Of a DNA stretch of 64,000 nucleotides, positions 53,272 to 64,000 are shown in pieces. This DNA is from Notolepis coatsorum (Eukaryota > Chordata > Actinopteri > Aulopiformes > Paralepididae), in NCBI GenBank assembly GCA_963971535.1, contig OZ020591.1:10751336-10815335 (forward strand). The letters run 5' to 3'. The translations under genes and the position numbers were made by a program. The notes beneath the pieces are model-generated. The model was not told the origin of the DNA and did no database searches. It saw only the letters and a program-made list of their open reading frames with translations. Every line of letters starts with the position of its first letter. The first letter of the stretch is position 1.

Positions 53272-53274
53272 CTA
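53272..53274 (-). other. Nonsense codon (TAG) in BEL RT
   Basis: A single in-frame TAG separates two long frames in the same register, just before the RT segment RFLWREKPGDEH. The codons on both sides look normal, so it is a point nonsense mutation rather than a domain boundary. Confidence 0.85.
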
Positions 53275-56200
53275 CAGGGGCTTGTCCTCCTCTACTAATC
53301 TCACCTGCAGGAACATTCCTTTAATGTCCCCGCTGATGGCCACCTTTTCCTGGCGGAAGCGGAGTAGAACGCCGAGTAGGGAGGGGCCGAGTGTGGGACC
53401 GGGCAGTAACTCTTTATTCAGATTTTGGGATCCGATCTGGTAGCTGCAGTTAAATACTATGCGGTCTTTACCGTTGTGATGGACCTTGTGGTGAGGCACG
53501 TACCACGATTCAGTGGTCTGGTCAGCCTCTTTAATGTCCATCTTTGTGACGTGTCCCGCTGTGATGAGCTTCTCAATCTCAGCGCGGTATACACTCTCTT
53601 GGGCGGGGTTCTTGGCTAAGCGCCGCTCCGTGTTCAGCAGGTACCGTTCTGTGGCGTCTGTCTTGGCGTGGAAAGTAGGCATTCCTTCTCGCCGCAGGAG
53701 TGGCGTGGCGTATCTCAACACGCCGTTGACCGGGACTCTCTTGGTCCCTGTCTCGAGGAGGTGAATGGCGTAAATGTCATCTTTAGAGCGAATGTCTTTC
53801 TTTCCGTTCTTAAAGGGCATTTGTTCCAAGGTCCATAGCCGCTCTACGTGTTGCAGGAGTGCGGTTTCTCCCTCTGTGACTCGGGAGTGGAGACATCTAG
53901 TGGCTGTACTTCGGTTGAGAGATTTGGCGAGCGGGCCTTGGAGAGTCCATCCCAAACGGGTCTCGACTGCTGCAGGACAGCCTCGGGGTCCGGTATGAAC
54001 CCGGTCTATCGGGACAATGAGGTCTGCATGGTCGGAGCCTATCAACAGGGTCGGCATAGCATTGTCTATGAGCGGGATCGGTAACTTGCGCAGATGTGCA
54101 TATTTCTCCATCAGCTTGGCGACGGGGTATGTGTACCGCGACAGTCCTATTTCTTGGCTGGTGAAAGCGTCTGTAATCTGGTACCGTCGCTCAGGCTGGC
54201 CGCTTGCTGCGATAGAGAGTGAGACATTCTCGCCCTTTATCGTCTTCAAATCTCGTCTTATTGTCCGAATTGTCATTTGGGTTTCGCTTCCCCGCAGCCC
54301 TAGCTGGGCCGCAGCGGAGGCGAGCAGAAGGGTCTTCTCTGACCCGTCATCGAGGACGGCGTAAGTGTCCAGGACTTTATTCTGGTAGCTTAGTGTCACA
54401 CGCACTACTTTTAGGAGTACTCGGGCTCCACTGCTGCTGGCGGGATCGATGTACATGACGCTCGCTTTGCTGCTGGATGGTGCGGGTGAAGGGCGCCGTC
54501 TGTTACTGTCGTGGAGTATGTCCAGATGGGCTCCATCGCACTTGGTGCACCTTTTCTTTAAGCGGCATTCGGCTGCCATGTGTGAGCGCGCACAGCGAAA
54601 ACAGCGCTTGTTGGACTTTATCCATTGACTTGCTTCCTCCGCGTTCAGCTTGGGGAAGGAGTCACATTGCGCTAGCCAGTGTTCTTTCTCACAGTAGGGG
54701 CACACTATCTTCCACTTCTCCGTTCTGGAGGGGGTACTGTGGCTCCTGCTGCTCGGTACTGACTCCGATTGGTGCATCACAGTCACCGATCTTCTTCCAT
54801 CATTTAGTCGTCTGGTTCCTTCTCTGGAGCCAGGGGTGCTCCGTCCGAATGTATCTAGCCGTAGGCTGCTGACTTCTCTCGCCAGGAAGTCTGCTAGATC
54901 GAGGAGGTTCGGTTCGGGGCCATTCGGGTCTCGGTGGTCTCTCTGCCGCCTAAAACGCTCCTGTCGAGCGGGCGGCAGCTTCTCCAAGATCCTTTCCACA
55001 TTTGAGTTGGCGTAAAGTTCGTGCCTCCCCTTCTCTCTCTGCGCTCCCAACATCCCTACCAGGGACTGCACTCTGATGGACAGGTCGTCCAGTGCTCGAT
55101 TGTCTATTGCTGGGGGTAAGCGGTCGATGTGTCGGATCTCCTGGATCACGTAATCCCATATGCGCCCATACCTCTGGTCCAATGCTACCAGCGCTGCTGT
55201 GTATGGGGTGGTGGAAGTCGCGTAGGCGAGCGCTATATTATGTGCGCGGGGTACCTTTAAGTGCTTCAGTAGGATGGCGTATTTATGGCGTTCATCCAAT
55301 ACATCCACCAACATGGTCTCCAGACACATGCGGAGTTCTGTATACTGGGCCCGGTTCTCTTGGGTGAAGTCGGGTACCATAGGCGTGCCAATGTATGACG
55401 CTGACTGTGGATACATCGGCGAGCGTTGGGGGAGAGGCCTCCTAGGCGAGTCTCCTCCCGCTCCTTGGTATGGGCTGGTACCGGCAGGGTACCATGGCCC
55501 GCTTGTCCAGGTGCTGTTCCTCGGTGCGGTTCGTGCGTCGTGCTCACCCGTGTATAGAGTCGGGGGTCTGTAGCGCAGCTCCGCGGGAGTATAGCCTGGG
55601 CTGTACCGGACCTCCTGGTCCGGTAGAGTACTGTGCTGTCGTCGGGCGTGGTTCTCCTCCTCTTCCTCTTCGTCTTCAGTTAGGTCATCCAGTGCTTGTA
55701 GTCTCTGGTTTAGCCTCTCCACAGGATATGCTGCTCCTTCCCGGTTGCTAGGTCTCGCTGGGACCGGTGGGGGGAGGTGGTCTGTGGGGGGTATAGACCT
55801 AGTCTGTTGGTCAAGTTCAGGGTTGTTTACTCGGCTAGGGGATGCCGCCCTGGAGGTGTGTCTAGACGAGTTCCTGGAGCCTCTGGCGGAGGGAGAGGGT
55901 GTTGTCCGTCTGATCAGCTGTTCTATTAGTTGCGCTTGCTGTCTGTCGCGCTCTGCGTCCCGTAGAGCACCAGCAGCTGCTCGCTGGCTGTCTGCTCGGT
56001 CTCGGGCCACATTCTCTTCCATCTGAATGCGTCTTATTTCTAGACGTATATGCTCTTCTTCGCTCCGCTGCTGGATCTGCAGTCGGTCGCGTTCAGCAGC
56101 GGCGTTCAGGCTGATGAGGAAGGCCTGCTGTAGGGTCCTCTCTGCCTCGCTGGGAGAAGGCGGTTGTATAGGGGAGCCTTCCCTCGGGGTACTCCTTGCG

Positions 56201-56598
56201 GAGCCTTGGAGCTCTATCTCCACGGTGCTCTCCCCGTCTTCTTCCGTGCCGAGTTCTCTCTCGGTAGCGTTGTATTCCTCCCGGGACTCATCGGGGACTA
56301 CTTCTTCAGTACTGGCGGGGTGTGAAGTCATGTCTGGTTCCCACTGGTCCCCACCGTGAGCCTGGTCAGTTACATTAGAACCCGTAGGGGCCTCTATGGT
56401 CGGGGTAGTCTGGGCGTTGGGGTTAGACATACTTTTACTTTCTAGTTTTACCGCGTTTACTGTTAGTAGAAGACTAGGTTGTTGACTGACAGCGTAAGCC
56501 TCTAAGTACTGAGGGAGCCGTCGTTCGCGCTGCGGGCGTTGGTTAGGAGGATCGTTTCGTGGAGTGTTCATCATAGGCCATTTCAATATTAATAACAC
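53275..56598 (-). pseudogene. gag-pol: BEL Gag, protease and N-terminal RT
   Basis: The frame opens at 56598. The real start may be a later Met (MNTPRNDPPN or MSNPNAQTTP). The N-terminal half is acidic and Arg/Ser/Pro-rich, with a coiled-coil-like segment (about residues 150-225). Three Cys/His clusters (CPYCEKEHWLAQC, CFRCARSHMAAEC, CTKCDGAH) near residues 635-695 are typical of BEL Gag. The protease motif is LDDGSE (about 751). RT begins near residue 1000 with RIVFNCS and GDIKGMFLQV and is cut by the TAG. Gag and Pol share one frame. Upstream lies the primer site; downstream the same frame continues as the Pol C-terminal half. Confidence 0.88.
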
Positions 56599-56623
56599 TA
56601 TATTAATATTACACTAATTACCC

Positions 56624-56640
56624 TCCGGCTCGAAGGACCA
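56624..56640 (-). promoter_or_regulatory. BEL primer binding site, tRNA-Tyr type
   Basis: The plus strand reads TCCGGCTCGAAGGACCA, equal to the 3' end of vertebrate tRNA-Tyr including CCA. The minus strand is therefore a 17-base primer site, two bases beyond the 5' LTR. Confidence 0.8.
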
Positions 56641-56642
56641 AT

Positions 56643-58586
56643 TTTAACTGAGGGGTACAATTCCCTGACTGTATTGTTAGATATGATACTTACTACCACT
56701 ACCTCTTGTACTTTAGACTCTGGCCACCCAGTACTAGGCATAAATAATTATGGTAAACACTCCCACGTAGATGAAACGATCCAACACAAATGTACCAAGT
56801 CGAAAGTCTGCGTTTAATAATAATTAATACATAGCAAAAGGTATGTAGAGCAATCACTTAATTACATTTATGATTTGAAATAGGATGCACTTTTATGGCA
56901 AATGAGTATTCGTTGGTATATCAATAGAGAACGTCCAATCTCTGGTGGCGCAGGCGGTAAATATACAACCTGGAATATTTAAGGAATAATAGCAATGATA
57001 CTTTAATGTTTCAAGTTTCTTTAATAGTTGTCATACAGAAGTACAGAATACTTTTGTACAAAATGCTTCTTACTGTTGCGCTCCAGAGACTGTGCATGAC
57101 AAGATAAGTATGAAATAAAAACATAGTAAAAATTAGAAGAAAAAAAAGAGGTCACAGTGTTCAGTTTAGACATATGTACAATGTTCGTAGACGTAGTTAC
57201 CATACAATATACAATACTGTGCAGTGTACTAATATACAATACTATATAGTGCAAGGCATAAATGGACGAGGTGCAGTTTAGGTACAATTCACAGTAGGTG
57301 TACGAGTTGTAGTGCAAATCCTTTATCAATAAATATAAAGTGTAAGTGTGTTTGTGTGATCTAAAGTGTGGAGAGTGGGTGCTGCAGTGTGTTGTTTGTT
57401 TGAGTGAGTGTGTGTGTGCGTGTGGGTGTGTGTGCTGTGTGCATTTGATGGTTGTTGCATAGTGATTATTGTTCGTTTAGCGATTATTGTTCGTTTAGCA
57501 GCCTGATGGCCTGGGGATAGTGATTATAGAACTGGATACACTAGGGGGGAATTCCGGTCGCTTGTAAGACAACTGGAGAAGGGGGGGGGGGGGGTAGAGT
57601 CTGGCTGTATCCGTCTGGCCGAGGGTATCCTGGGAGAACCCACGGTTGTGCGGCTCGGTGCCTCAGCGATCCTCGATCCACAGATGAAAGCAGTTGGACT
57701 CTCTGTGGGCCGGCTTCCTCCGGTCCACGATGGAGAGACGTGAAGCGACCTCGTCGTGTAGAGCGTCTCCTCACCTGTCGTCCTCTCCGGGGGGGGGTTT
57801 TCCAACACACGGCAGTGTTGGTCTTTATCCATAGAATAATCACTGTATACAAAGCATAATCCGTGCATGGGAAGGCGGGCTGTCGTCGGTAGAATAATCC
57901 GGTATGCAGGTCCACTCGCTCGTCGGCTCTGGGGCTCCTCGGGTGCAGCCTCACATGGGGTCGGCCACCCTGGATAAGCAGCCAGTTCTACCCGAAACGA
58001 TGGGGGTGCTGACTACGATAGTATTCTCACCGCACGAAGCACTACATATGAATAGACTATTATTAGCTTAATAGACTACGTCCAACTCGACGATATAGTG
58101 CCAAATATGACTATTCAAATATTAATATACACGATGTCTCAATACCGATGGTAGGCCGAACTTGGCCTTACTCCCACACGTGGCGTCGCGGGGAGGCTTT
58201 ACGTCTGTCACTCTATTGGAGGGTAAGAAACTGGACTAAAAAGGAAGTCCTACTTTAGTAGCGCAGTATATATACGCACTATGAACAAATAGTACCATTA
58301 GTGGTGCGGTAGCCAGATTCCTACGCGGAACTAGGACTTGTTCGTACATGTTGAGCGGTACGTTTGAACTGGGTCTGGGGGGTATGGCAGCCTGGCACCA
58401 AGGTCTCGACCAATAGTAGAATGGAGACTATTATGGGATGTTCAGTAGGCTAGAATGGATATTCAATGCATATTGTACAAGGAATATACAAGGGATATCA
58501 GGGAATATTAGAGAATATACAAATACAATTAAATATATATATATAAATAAATATATATATTCGGTTTAATCTGGCCCTTCACAACA
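56643..58586 (-). repeat. BEL 5' LTR (1.94 kb with insertion)
   Basis: Same ends as the 3' LTR, except the inner end is CAGTTAAA instead of CAGTTACA. The TATA-like GTATATATAC is at 58266-58275. Without the 512-bp insertion it is within a few bases of the 3' LTR in length. Confidence 0.9.
57009..57520 (+). repeat. Dispersed repeat inserted in the BEL 5' LTR
   Basis: Absent from the 3' LTR, where CTTTAATGATTATAG is continuous. The insert starts TTTCAAGTTTCTTTAATAGT and ends GCAGCCTGATGGCCTGGGGA plus TAG, a 3'-end type common in teleosts. TG flanks both sides (57007-57008, 57521-57522). Confidence 0.8.
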
Positions 58587-58591
58587 CAGAG

Positions 58592-58684
58592 ACTCTGCCA
58601 TATATCTGGCTGGGTAATAATAACCAGTAATCTAATAAATAGTATAAAAATATATATATTTCTTATAATCCTTTCCCATTATGA
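58592..58684. other. Unassigned short AT-rich stretch
   Basis: Nothing recognised. Confidence 0.4.
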
Positions 58685-58686
58685 GT

Positions 58687-58840
58687 TTGATTGATTGATT
58701 GAAAACTTTATTAACAGATTGCAGAATGGGCACAATACAGTACGGCTCAATACACACAATTGTTGAGGGGATGCAGACCAGAGAAAGACTTTCGTCTTGT
58801 TTACATCAGGGTCCCCCATTTTCAATTCATCAGGACATAT
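58687..58840 (-). repeat. LINE 3'-end fragment, copy A
   Basis: Plus strand TTGATTGATTGATTGAAAAC, TTTATTAACAGATTGCAGAA and CAATACACACAATTGTTGAG. On the minus strand it ends in a (TCAA)n-type tail. Related pieces lie at 25109, 31965 and 59188. Confidence 0.65.
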
Positions 58841-59187
58841 ATAACATACACGACATACAGATAGACAGTACTGCTACATCTACAGTTTGTGATACAAAAA
58901 GAGTTTACCCGCTGCAGTGCAACAAGGAATTGTAATGCTTACCTTTTTGAGAGGTATAATAAAACAGTCTCGCCACTGATCTACATGAGCAGGACATTAT
59001 TATTTCAGTAATAAACAGAATGTGTGGACAGTAGACTTTATGTTGTAACAGAACAGAATGTTCCCTTCTCTCTGTACTTCAGTCCACCGGCAGTGGATCT
59101 CCTGAGGTCTCGTCTGTTTTTATGTCGAAGAACAACTGGGCGGAAACAAACACCTATAACCACAAAAGGTTATACTAGGATGCTTTG
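58841..59187. other. Unassigned sequence
   Basis: No gene recognised. Confidence 0.4.
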
Positions 59188-59287
59188 ATTGATTGGTAGA
59201 TTGAAAAGTTTATTAACAGATTGCAGAATGGGTACAGTACAGTACAGCTCAATACACACAATTGTTAAGGGGATGCAGACCCCTTAA
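59188..59287 (-). repeat. LINE 3'-end fragment, copy B
   Basis: Same motifs as 58687-58800 (GATTGATTGGTAGATTGAAA, TTTATTAACAGATTGCAGAA), ending at GGGGATGCAGACC. Confidence 0.65.
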
Positions 59288-59467
59288 GTTAGGATACGGC
59301 ATATAAAGCCTTGCGTGATATTTATAATCAGGTTTATAATCAGTGCTTTAGGTGAAAATTGTAGCAAAAAGCTTCCAACCTGCAGCCAGTTGGACAGGAA
59401 GGGAAGCGAAACATGATCTGCTTTATCTCAATATCTCAAGCCTTTATCTCGACCACAGTGTACATCT

Positions 59468-62400
59468 TGTTACAGCCACAGCCAGGGCCTTTCCCTCCCC
59501 TGTCTGCCAGCAGGTTCCCACGACCTTATATGGGTCTCTCCCTGTTCCCGTCTCATCATCAGCCTGCCCACCTGGGCCGGCCTACACCCCTGTGAGCCAT
59601 CACCCCATCACGGAGCCAGGACAGGAGGCCTACACCCCTGTGAGCCATCACCCCATCACGGAGCCAGGACAGGAGGCCTACACCCCTGTGAGCCATCACC
59701 CCATCACGGAGCCAGGATAAGAGGCCTGCACCCCTGTGAGCCATCACCCCATCACAGAGCTAGGATAAGAGGCCTACACCCCTGTGAGCCATCACCCCAT
59801 CACGGAGCCAGGACAAGAGGCCTACACCCCTGTGAGCCATCACCTCATCACGGAGCCAGGACAAGAGGCCTACACCCCTGTGAGCCATCACCCCATCACA
59901 GAGCTAGGATAAGAGGCCTACACCCCTGTGAGCCATCACCCCATCACAGAGCCAGGATAAGAGGCCTGCACCCCTGTGAGCCATCACCCCATCACGGAGC
60001 CAGGACAAGAGGCCTACACCCCTGTGAACCATCACCCCATCACGGAGCCAGGATAAGAGGCCTGCACCCCTGTGAGCCATCACCCCATCACGGAGCCAGG
60101 ATAAGAGGCCTGCACCCCTGTGAGCCATCACCCCATCACGGAGCCAGGACAAGAGGCCTACACCCCTGTGAACCATCACCCTATCACAGAGCCAGGACAA
60201 GAGGCCTATACACCCCTGTGAGCCATCACCCCATCACGGAGCCAGGATGAGAGGCCTACACCCCTGTGAGCCATCACCCCATCACGGAGCCAGGATAAGA
60301 GGCCTATACACACCTGTGAGCCATCACCCCATCACGGAGCCAGGATAAGAGGCCTGCACCCCTGTGAACCATCACCCCATCACGGAGCCAGGATAAGAGG
60401 CCTGCACCCCTGTGAACCATCACCTCATCACGGAGCCAGGATAAGAGGCCTACACCCCTGTGAACCATCACCCCATCACGGAGCCAGGACAAGAGGCCTG
60501 CACCCCTGTGAGCCATCACCCCATCACAGAGCCAGGATAAGAGGCCTGCACCCCTGTGAGCCATCACCTCATCACGGAGCCAGGACAAGAGGCCTGCACC
60601 CCTGTGAGCCATCACCCCATCACAGAGCCAGGATAAGAGGCCTGCACCCCTGTGAGCCATCACCCCATCACGGAGCCAGGACAAGAGGCCTACACCCCTG
60701 TGAGCCATCACCCCATCACGGAGCCAGGATAAGAGGCCTGCACCCCTGTGAGCCATCACCCCATCACGGAGCCAGGACAAGAGGCCTATACACCCCTGTG
60801 AGCCATCACCCCATCACGGAGCCAGGATAAGAGGCCTGCACCCCTGTGAGCCATCACCCCATCACGGAGCCAGGATAAGAGGCCTATACACCCCTGTGAG
60901 CCACCACCCCATCACGGAGCCAGGATAAGAGACCTGCACCCCTGTGAGCCATCACCCCATCACGGAGCCAGGATAAGAGGCCTGCACCCCTGTGAGCCAT
61001 CACCCCATCACGGAGCCAGGATGAGAGGCCTGTACCCCTGTGAGCCATCGCCCCATCACGGAGCCAGGATAAGAGGCCTACACCCCTGTGAGCCACCACC
61101 CCATCACGGAGCCAGGATGAGAGGCCTGCACCCCTGTGAGCCATCACCCCATCACGGAGCCAGGATAAGAGGCCTGCACCCCTGTGAGCCATCACCCCAT
61201 CACAGAGCCAGGATAAGAGGCCTACACCCCTGTGAACCATCACCCCATCACGGAGCCAGGATAAGAGGCCTGCACCCCTGTGAGCCATCACCCCATCACG
61301 GAGCCAGGACAAGAGGCCTGCACTCCTGTGAGCCATCACCCCATCACGGAGCCAGGATAAGAGGCCTACACCCCTGTGAGCCATCACCCCATCACGGAGC
61401 CAGGACAAGAGGCCTACACTCCTGTGAGCCATCACCCCATCACGGAGCCAGGACAAGAGGCCTACACCCCTGTGAGCCATCACCCCATCACGGAGCCAGG
61501 ACAAGAGGCCTACACCCCTGTGAGCCATCACCCCATCACGGAGCCAGGACAAGAGGCCTGCACCCCTGTGAACCATCACCCGATCACGGAGCCAGGACAA
61601 GAGGCCTACACCCCTGTGAGCCATCACCCCATCACAGAGCCAGGATAAGAGGCCTGCACCCCTGTGAACCATCACCCCATCACGGAGCCAGGACAAGAGG
61701 CCTACACCCCTGTGAGCCATCACCTCATCACGGAGCCAGGATAAGAGGCCTATACCCCTGTGAGCCACCACCCCATCACGGAGCCAGGATAAGAGGCCTG
61801 CACCCCTGTGAGCCATCACCTCATCACGGAGCCAGGATGAGAGGCCTACACCCCTGTGAGCCATCACCCCATCACGGAGCCAGGATAAGAGGCCTGCACC
61901 CCTGTGAGCCATCACCCCATCACAGAGCCAGGATGAGAGGCCTACACCCCTGTGAGCCATCACCCCATCACGGAGCCAGGATAAGAGGCCTACACCCCTG
62001 TGAGCCATCACCCCATCACAGAGCCAGGATAAGAGGCCTGCACCCCTGTGAACCATCACCCCATCACGGAGCCAGGACAAGAGGCCTACACCCCTGTGAG
62101 CCATCACCTCATCACGGAGCCAGGACAAGAGGCCTATACACCCCTGTGAACCATCACCCCATCACGGAGCCAGGATAAGAGGCCTGCACCCCTGTGAGCC
62201 ATCACCTCATCACGGAGCCAGGATGAGAGGCCTACACCCCTGTGAGCCATCACCCCATCACGGAGCCAGGATAAGAGGCCTGCACCCCTGTGAGCCATCA
62301 CCCCATCACGGAGCCAGGATAAGAGGCCTGCACCCCTGTGAACCATCACCCCATCACGGAGCCAGGATAAGAGGCCTGCACCCCTGTGAACCATCACCCC

Positions 62401-63714
62401 ATCACGGAGCCAGGATGAGAGGCCTACACCCCTGTGAGCCATCACCCCATCACGGAGCCAGGATAAGAGGCCTACACCCCTGTGAGCCATCACCCCATCA
62501 CGGAGCCAGGATAAGAGGCCTGCACACCTGTGAACCATCACCCCATCACAGAGCCAGGATAAGAGGCCTGCACCCCTGTGAACCATCACCCCATCACAGA
62601 GCCAGGATGAGAGGCCTACACCCCTGTGAGCCATCACCCCATCACGGAGCCAGGATGAGAGGTCTACACCCCTGTGAGCCATCACCCCATCACGGAGCCA
62701 GGATAAGAGGCCTGCACACCTGTGAACCATCACCCCATCACAGAGCCAGGATAAGAGGCCTGCACCCCTGTGAACCATCACCCCATCACGGAGCCAGGAT
62801 GAGAGGCCTACACCCCTGTGAGCCATCACCCCATCACGGAGCCAGGATGAGAGGCCTGCACCCCTGTGAGCCATCACCCCATCACGGAGCCAGGACAAGA
62901 GGCCTACACCCCTGTGAACCATCACCCCATCACAGAGACAGGACAAGAGGCCTGCACCCCTGTGAGCCATCACCTCATCACGGAGCCAGGACAAGAGGCC
63001 TACACCCCTGTGAGCCATCACCCCATCACGGAGCCAGGACAAGAGGCCTACACCCCTGTGAGCCATCACCCCATCACGGAGCCAGGATAAGAGGCCTACA
63101 CCCCTGTGAGCCATCACCCCATCACGGAGCCAGGATGAGAGGCCTATACACCCCTGTGAGCCATCACCCCATCACGGAGCCAGGACAAGAGGCCTACACC
63201 CCTGTGAGCCATCACCCCATCACGGAGCCAGGATAAAAGGCCTATACACCCCTGTGAGCCATCACCCCATCACGGAGCCAGGATAAGAGGCCTACACCCC
63301 TGTGAGCCATCACCCCATCACGGAGCCAGGATAAGAGGCCTACACCCCTGTGAGCCATCACCCCATCACGGAGCCAGGATAAGAGGCCTACACCCCTGTG
63401 AGCCATCACCCCATCACGGAGCCAGGATAAGAGGCCTACACCCCTGTGAGCCATCACCCCATCACGGAGCCAGGATAAGAGGCCTACACCCCTGTGAACC
63501 ATCACCCCATCACGGAGCCAGGATAAGAGGCCTACACCCCTGTGAGCCATCACCCCATCACGGAGCCAGGATAAGAGGCCTACACCCCTGCCACTCCTGG
63601 TCCGAGTGTTGTTTTCACCTCCCTTGGTGGTAGGACTCTTCTCTGGACCTCTAGTAACCTGATACACAATGACTGTGTTACTCCTAGTGATATCTGTGTG
63701 CTCAGTACTCTGTG
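59468..63714 (+). repeat. LTR-like unit containing the 48-bp minisatellite (plus orientation)
   Basis: Starts TGTTACAGCCACAGCC, with the TATA-like CTTATATGGG at 59525-59534, then the array. After the array GCCACTCCTGGTCCGAGTGT to CTCAGTACTCTG matches the inverted unit at 27012-29244. Homology stops near 63714, so the far end is lost or different. Confidence 0.6.
59579..63591 (+). repeat. 48-bp minisatellite array 2, about 84 copies
   Basis: Units are the reverse complement of array 1 (ACACCCCTGTGAGCCATCAC, CCCATCACGGAGCCAGGATA). Variants include gaacc/gagcc, ctcatc/cccatc, cacaga/cacgga and ataaga/acaaga/atgaga. TATACAC insertions occur at several unit starts (near 60208, 60304, 60786, 60889, 62132, 63145, 63243). 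Confidence 0.95.
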
Positions 63715-64000
63715 TACCTCACCTAGTTCTGTGCGGACCTTGTGTTATTTATACCGCAGTGAGAATGATTCAGACAGACAGGGTCTATAGCGCACAGCTA
63801 CAACAGTAATTGTAGCACTCGGAAATCGGGTACCGGCAGTGAGAAAGTGATATCGGTGCATCCCCATTTGCTGGTCTTGGTCTTTATTTTTTATAGCCTT
63901 AGGCTAGGCAATATGGAAGAAATCCATATCATGATAATCATTTGTCTCCATATTCATACAATATCTGCTCACGTATGTGAAATCATGTGTCGTGTAATCC
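63715..64000. other. Unassigned sequence
   Basis: No gene or repeat recognised up to the window end. Confidence 0.4.

Larger units (their letters stand above)
48501..58586 (-). mobile_element. Nearly complete BEL/Pao retrotransposon (10.1 kb)
   Basis: It is flanked by cagag at 48496-48500 and 58587-58591 (5-bp duplication). It has LTRs at both ends, a tRNA-Tyr-type primer site, and a gag-pol frame in the order Gag, protease, RT, RNase H, integrase. It is disabled by a nonsense codon in RT (53272-53274) and by a SINE that replaced the pol end. The 5' LTR carries a later 512-bp insertion. Confidence 0.93.

Noticed and set aside
59559-63667. Same 16-residue repeat proteins on both strands of array 2
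   Set aside because: Periodicity artefact of the minisatellite, as in array 1.

Overview
The window reads as teleost fish genomic DNA. It has no dense bacterial-style gene layout. It is a patchwork of LTR retrotransposons (BEL/Pao and Ty3/Gypsy), non-LTR retrotransposon pieces, tRNA-derived SINEs, small TIR DNA elements (hAT-, Harbinger- and piggyBac-like), long CA/AC microsatellites and several large tandem arrays. Fish origin is inferred from the SINE and LINE 3'-end families, the Gmr1-type Gypsy element and the BEL/Pao elements. No species can be named. No rRNA gene, free-standing tRNA gene, CRISPR array or operon was seen.

Layout. 1-3332: 3' end of a BEL/Pao element (pol C-terminus and 3' LTR). 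3338-13695: one unnamed multi-domain gene copy, in exon pieces. A BEL LTR abuts it upstream, it carries a one-base frameshift, and it is split by a very young 6.8-kb Gypsy element (5938-12712, Gmr1-like, integrase upstream of reverse transcriptase). Removing that insertion and one 5-bp target duplication leaves the frame open. The gene looks like a FEN1/XPG-type (PIN-fold) nuclease with a Cys-rich C-terminus. It is the most interesting protein in the window. 14559-25108: a hAT-like remnant with internal tandem repeats, then a solo-type LTR split by an 8.7-kb Gypsy element (15833-24568). The LTRs of this Gypsy contain an exact exon-exon joined copy of two of their own segments beside the intron-containing version. 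25153-25847: a 15-bp minisatellite. 27012-29244 and 59468-63714: two oppositely oriented LTR-like units, each carrying a 48-bp minisatellite (about 36 and 84 copies).

29760-34880: a dead LINE reverse transcriptase on the minus strand. It was interrupted by a non-autonomous LTR element (30294-33801), itself interrupted by a Harbinger-like element (32387-33520), and separately by a piggyBac-like element (34231-34852). 35111-36090: another TIR element. 36390-39640: SINEs and dispersed repeats. 39902-47947: an 8-kb array of a 20-bp satellite, followed by a long AC microsatellite. 48501-58586: an almost complete BEL/Pao element on the minus strand with 5-bp target duplications and a tRNA-Tyr-type primer site. 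It is disabled by one nonsense codon in reverse transcriptase and by a SINE in the end of pol, and it has a later repeat insertion in its 5' LTR. 58592-64000: LINE tails, the second 48-bp array and unassigned sequence.

The coding sequences do not form a pathway. The retroelement genes serve their own replication (Gag particle, protease, reverse transcriptase, RNase H, integrase). Nested insertions and target duplications allow a relative chronology. Long open frames inside the arrays are artefacts of repeat periodicity. All family calls come from motifs seen by eye; no database search was run.
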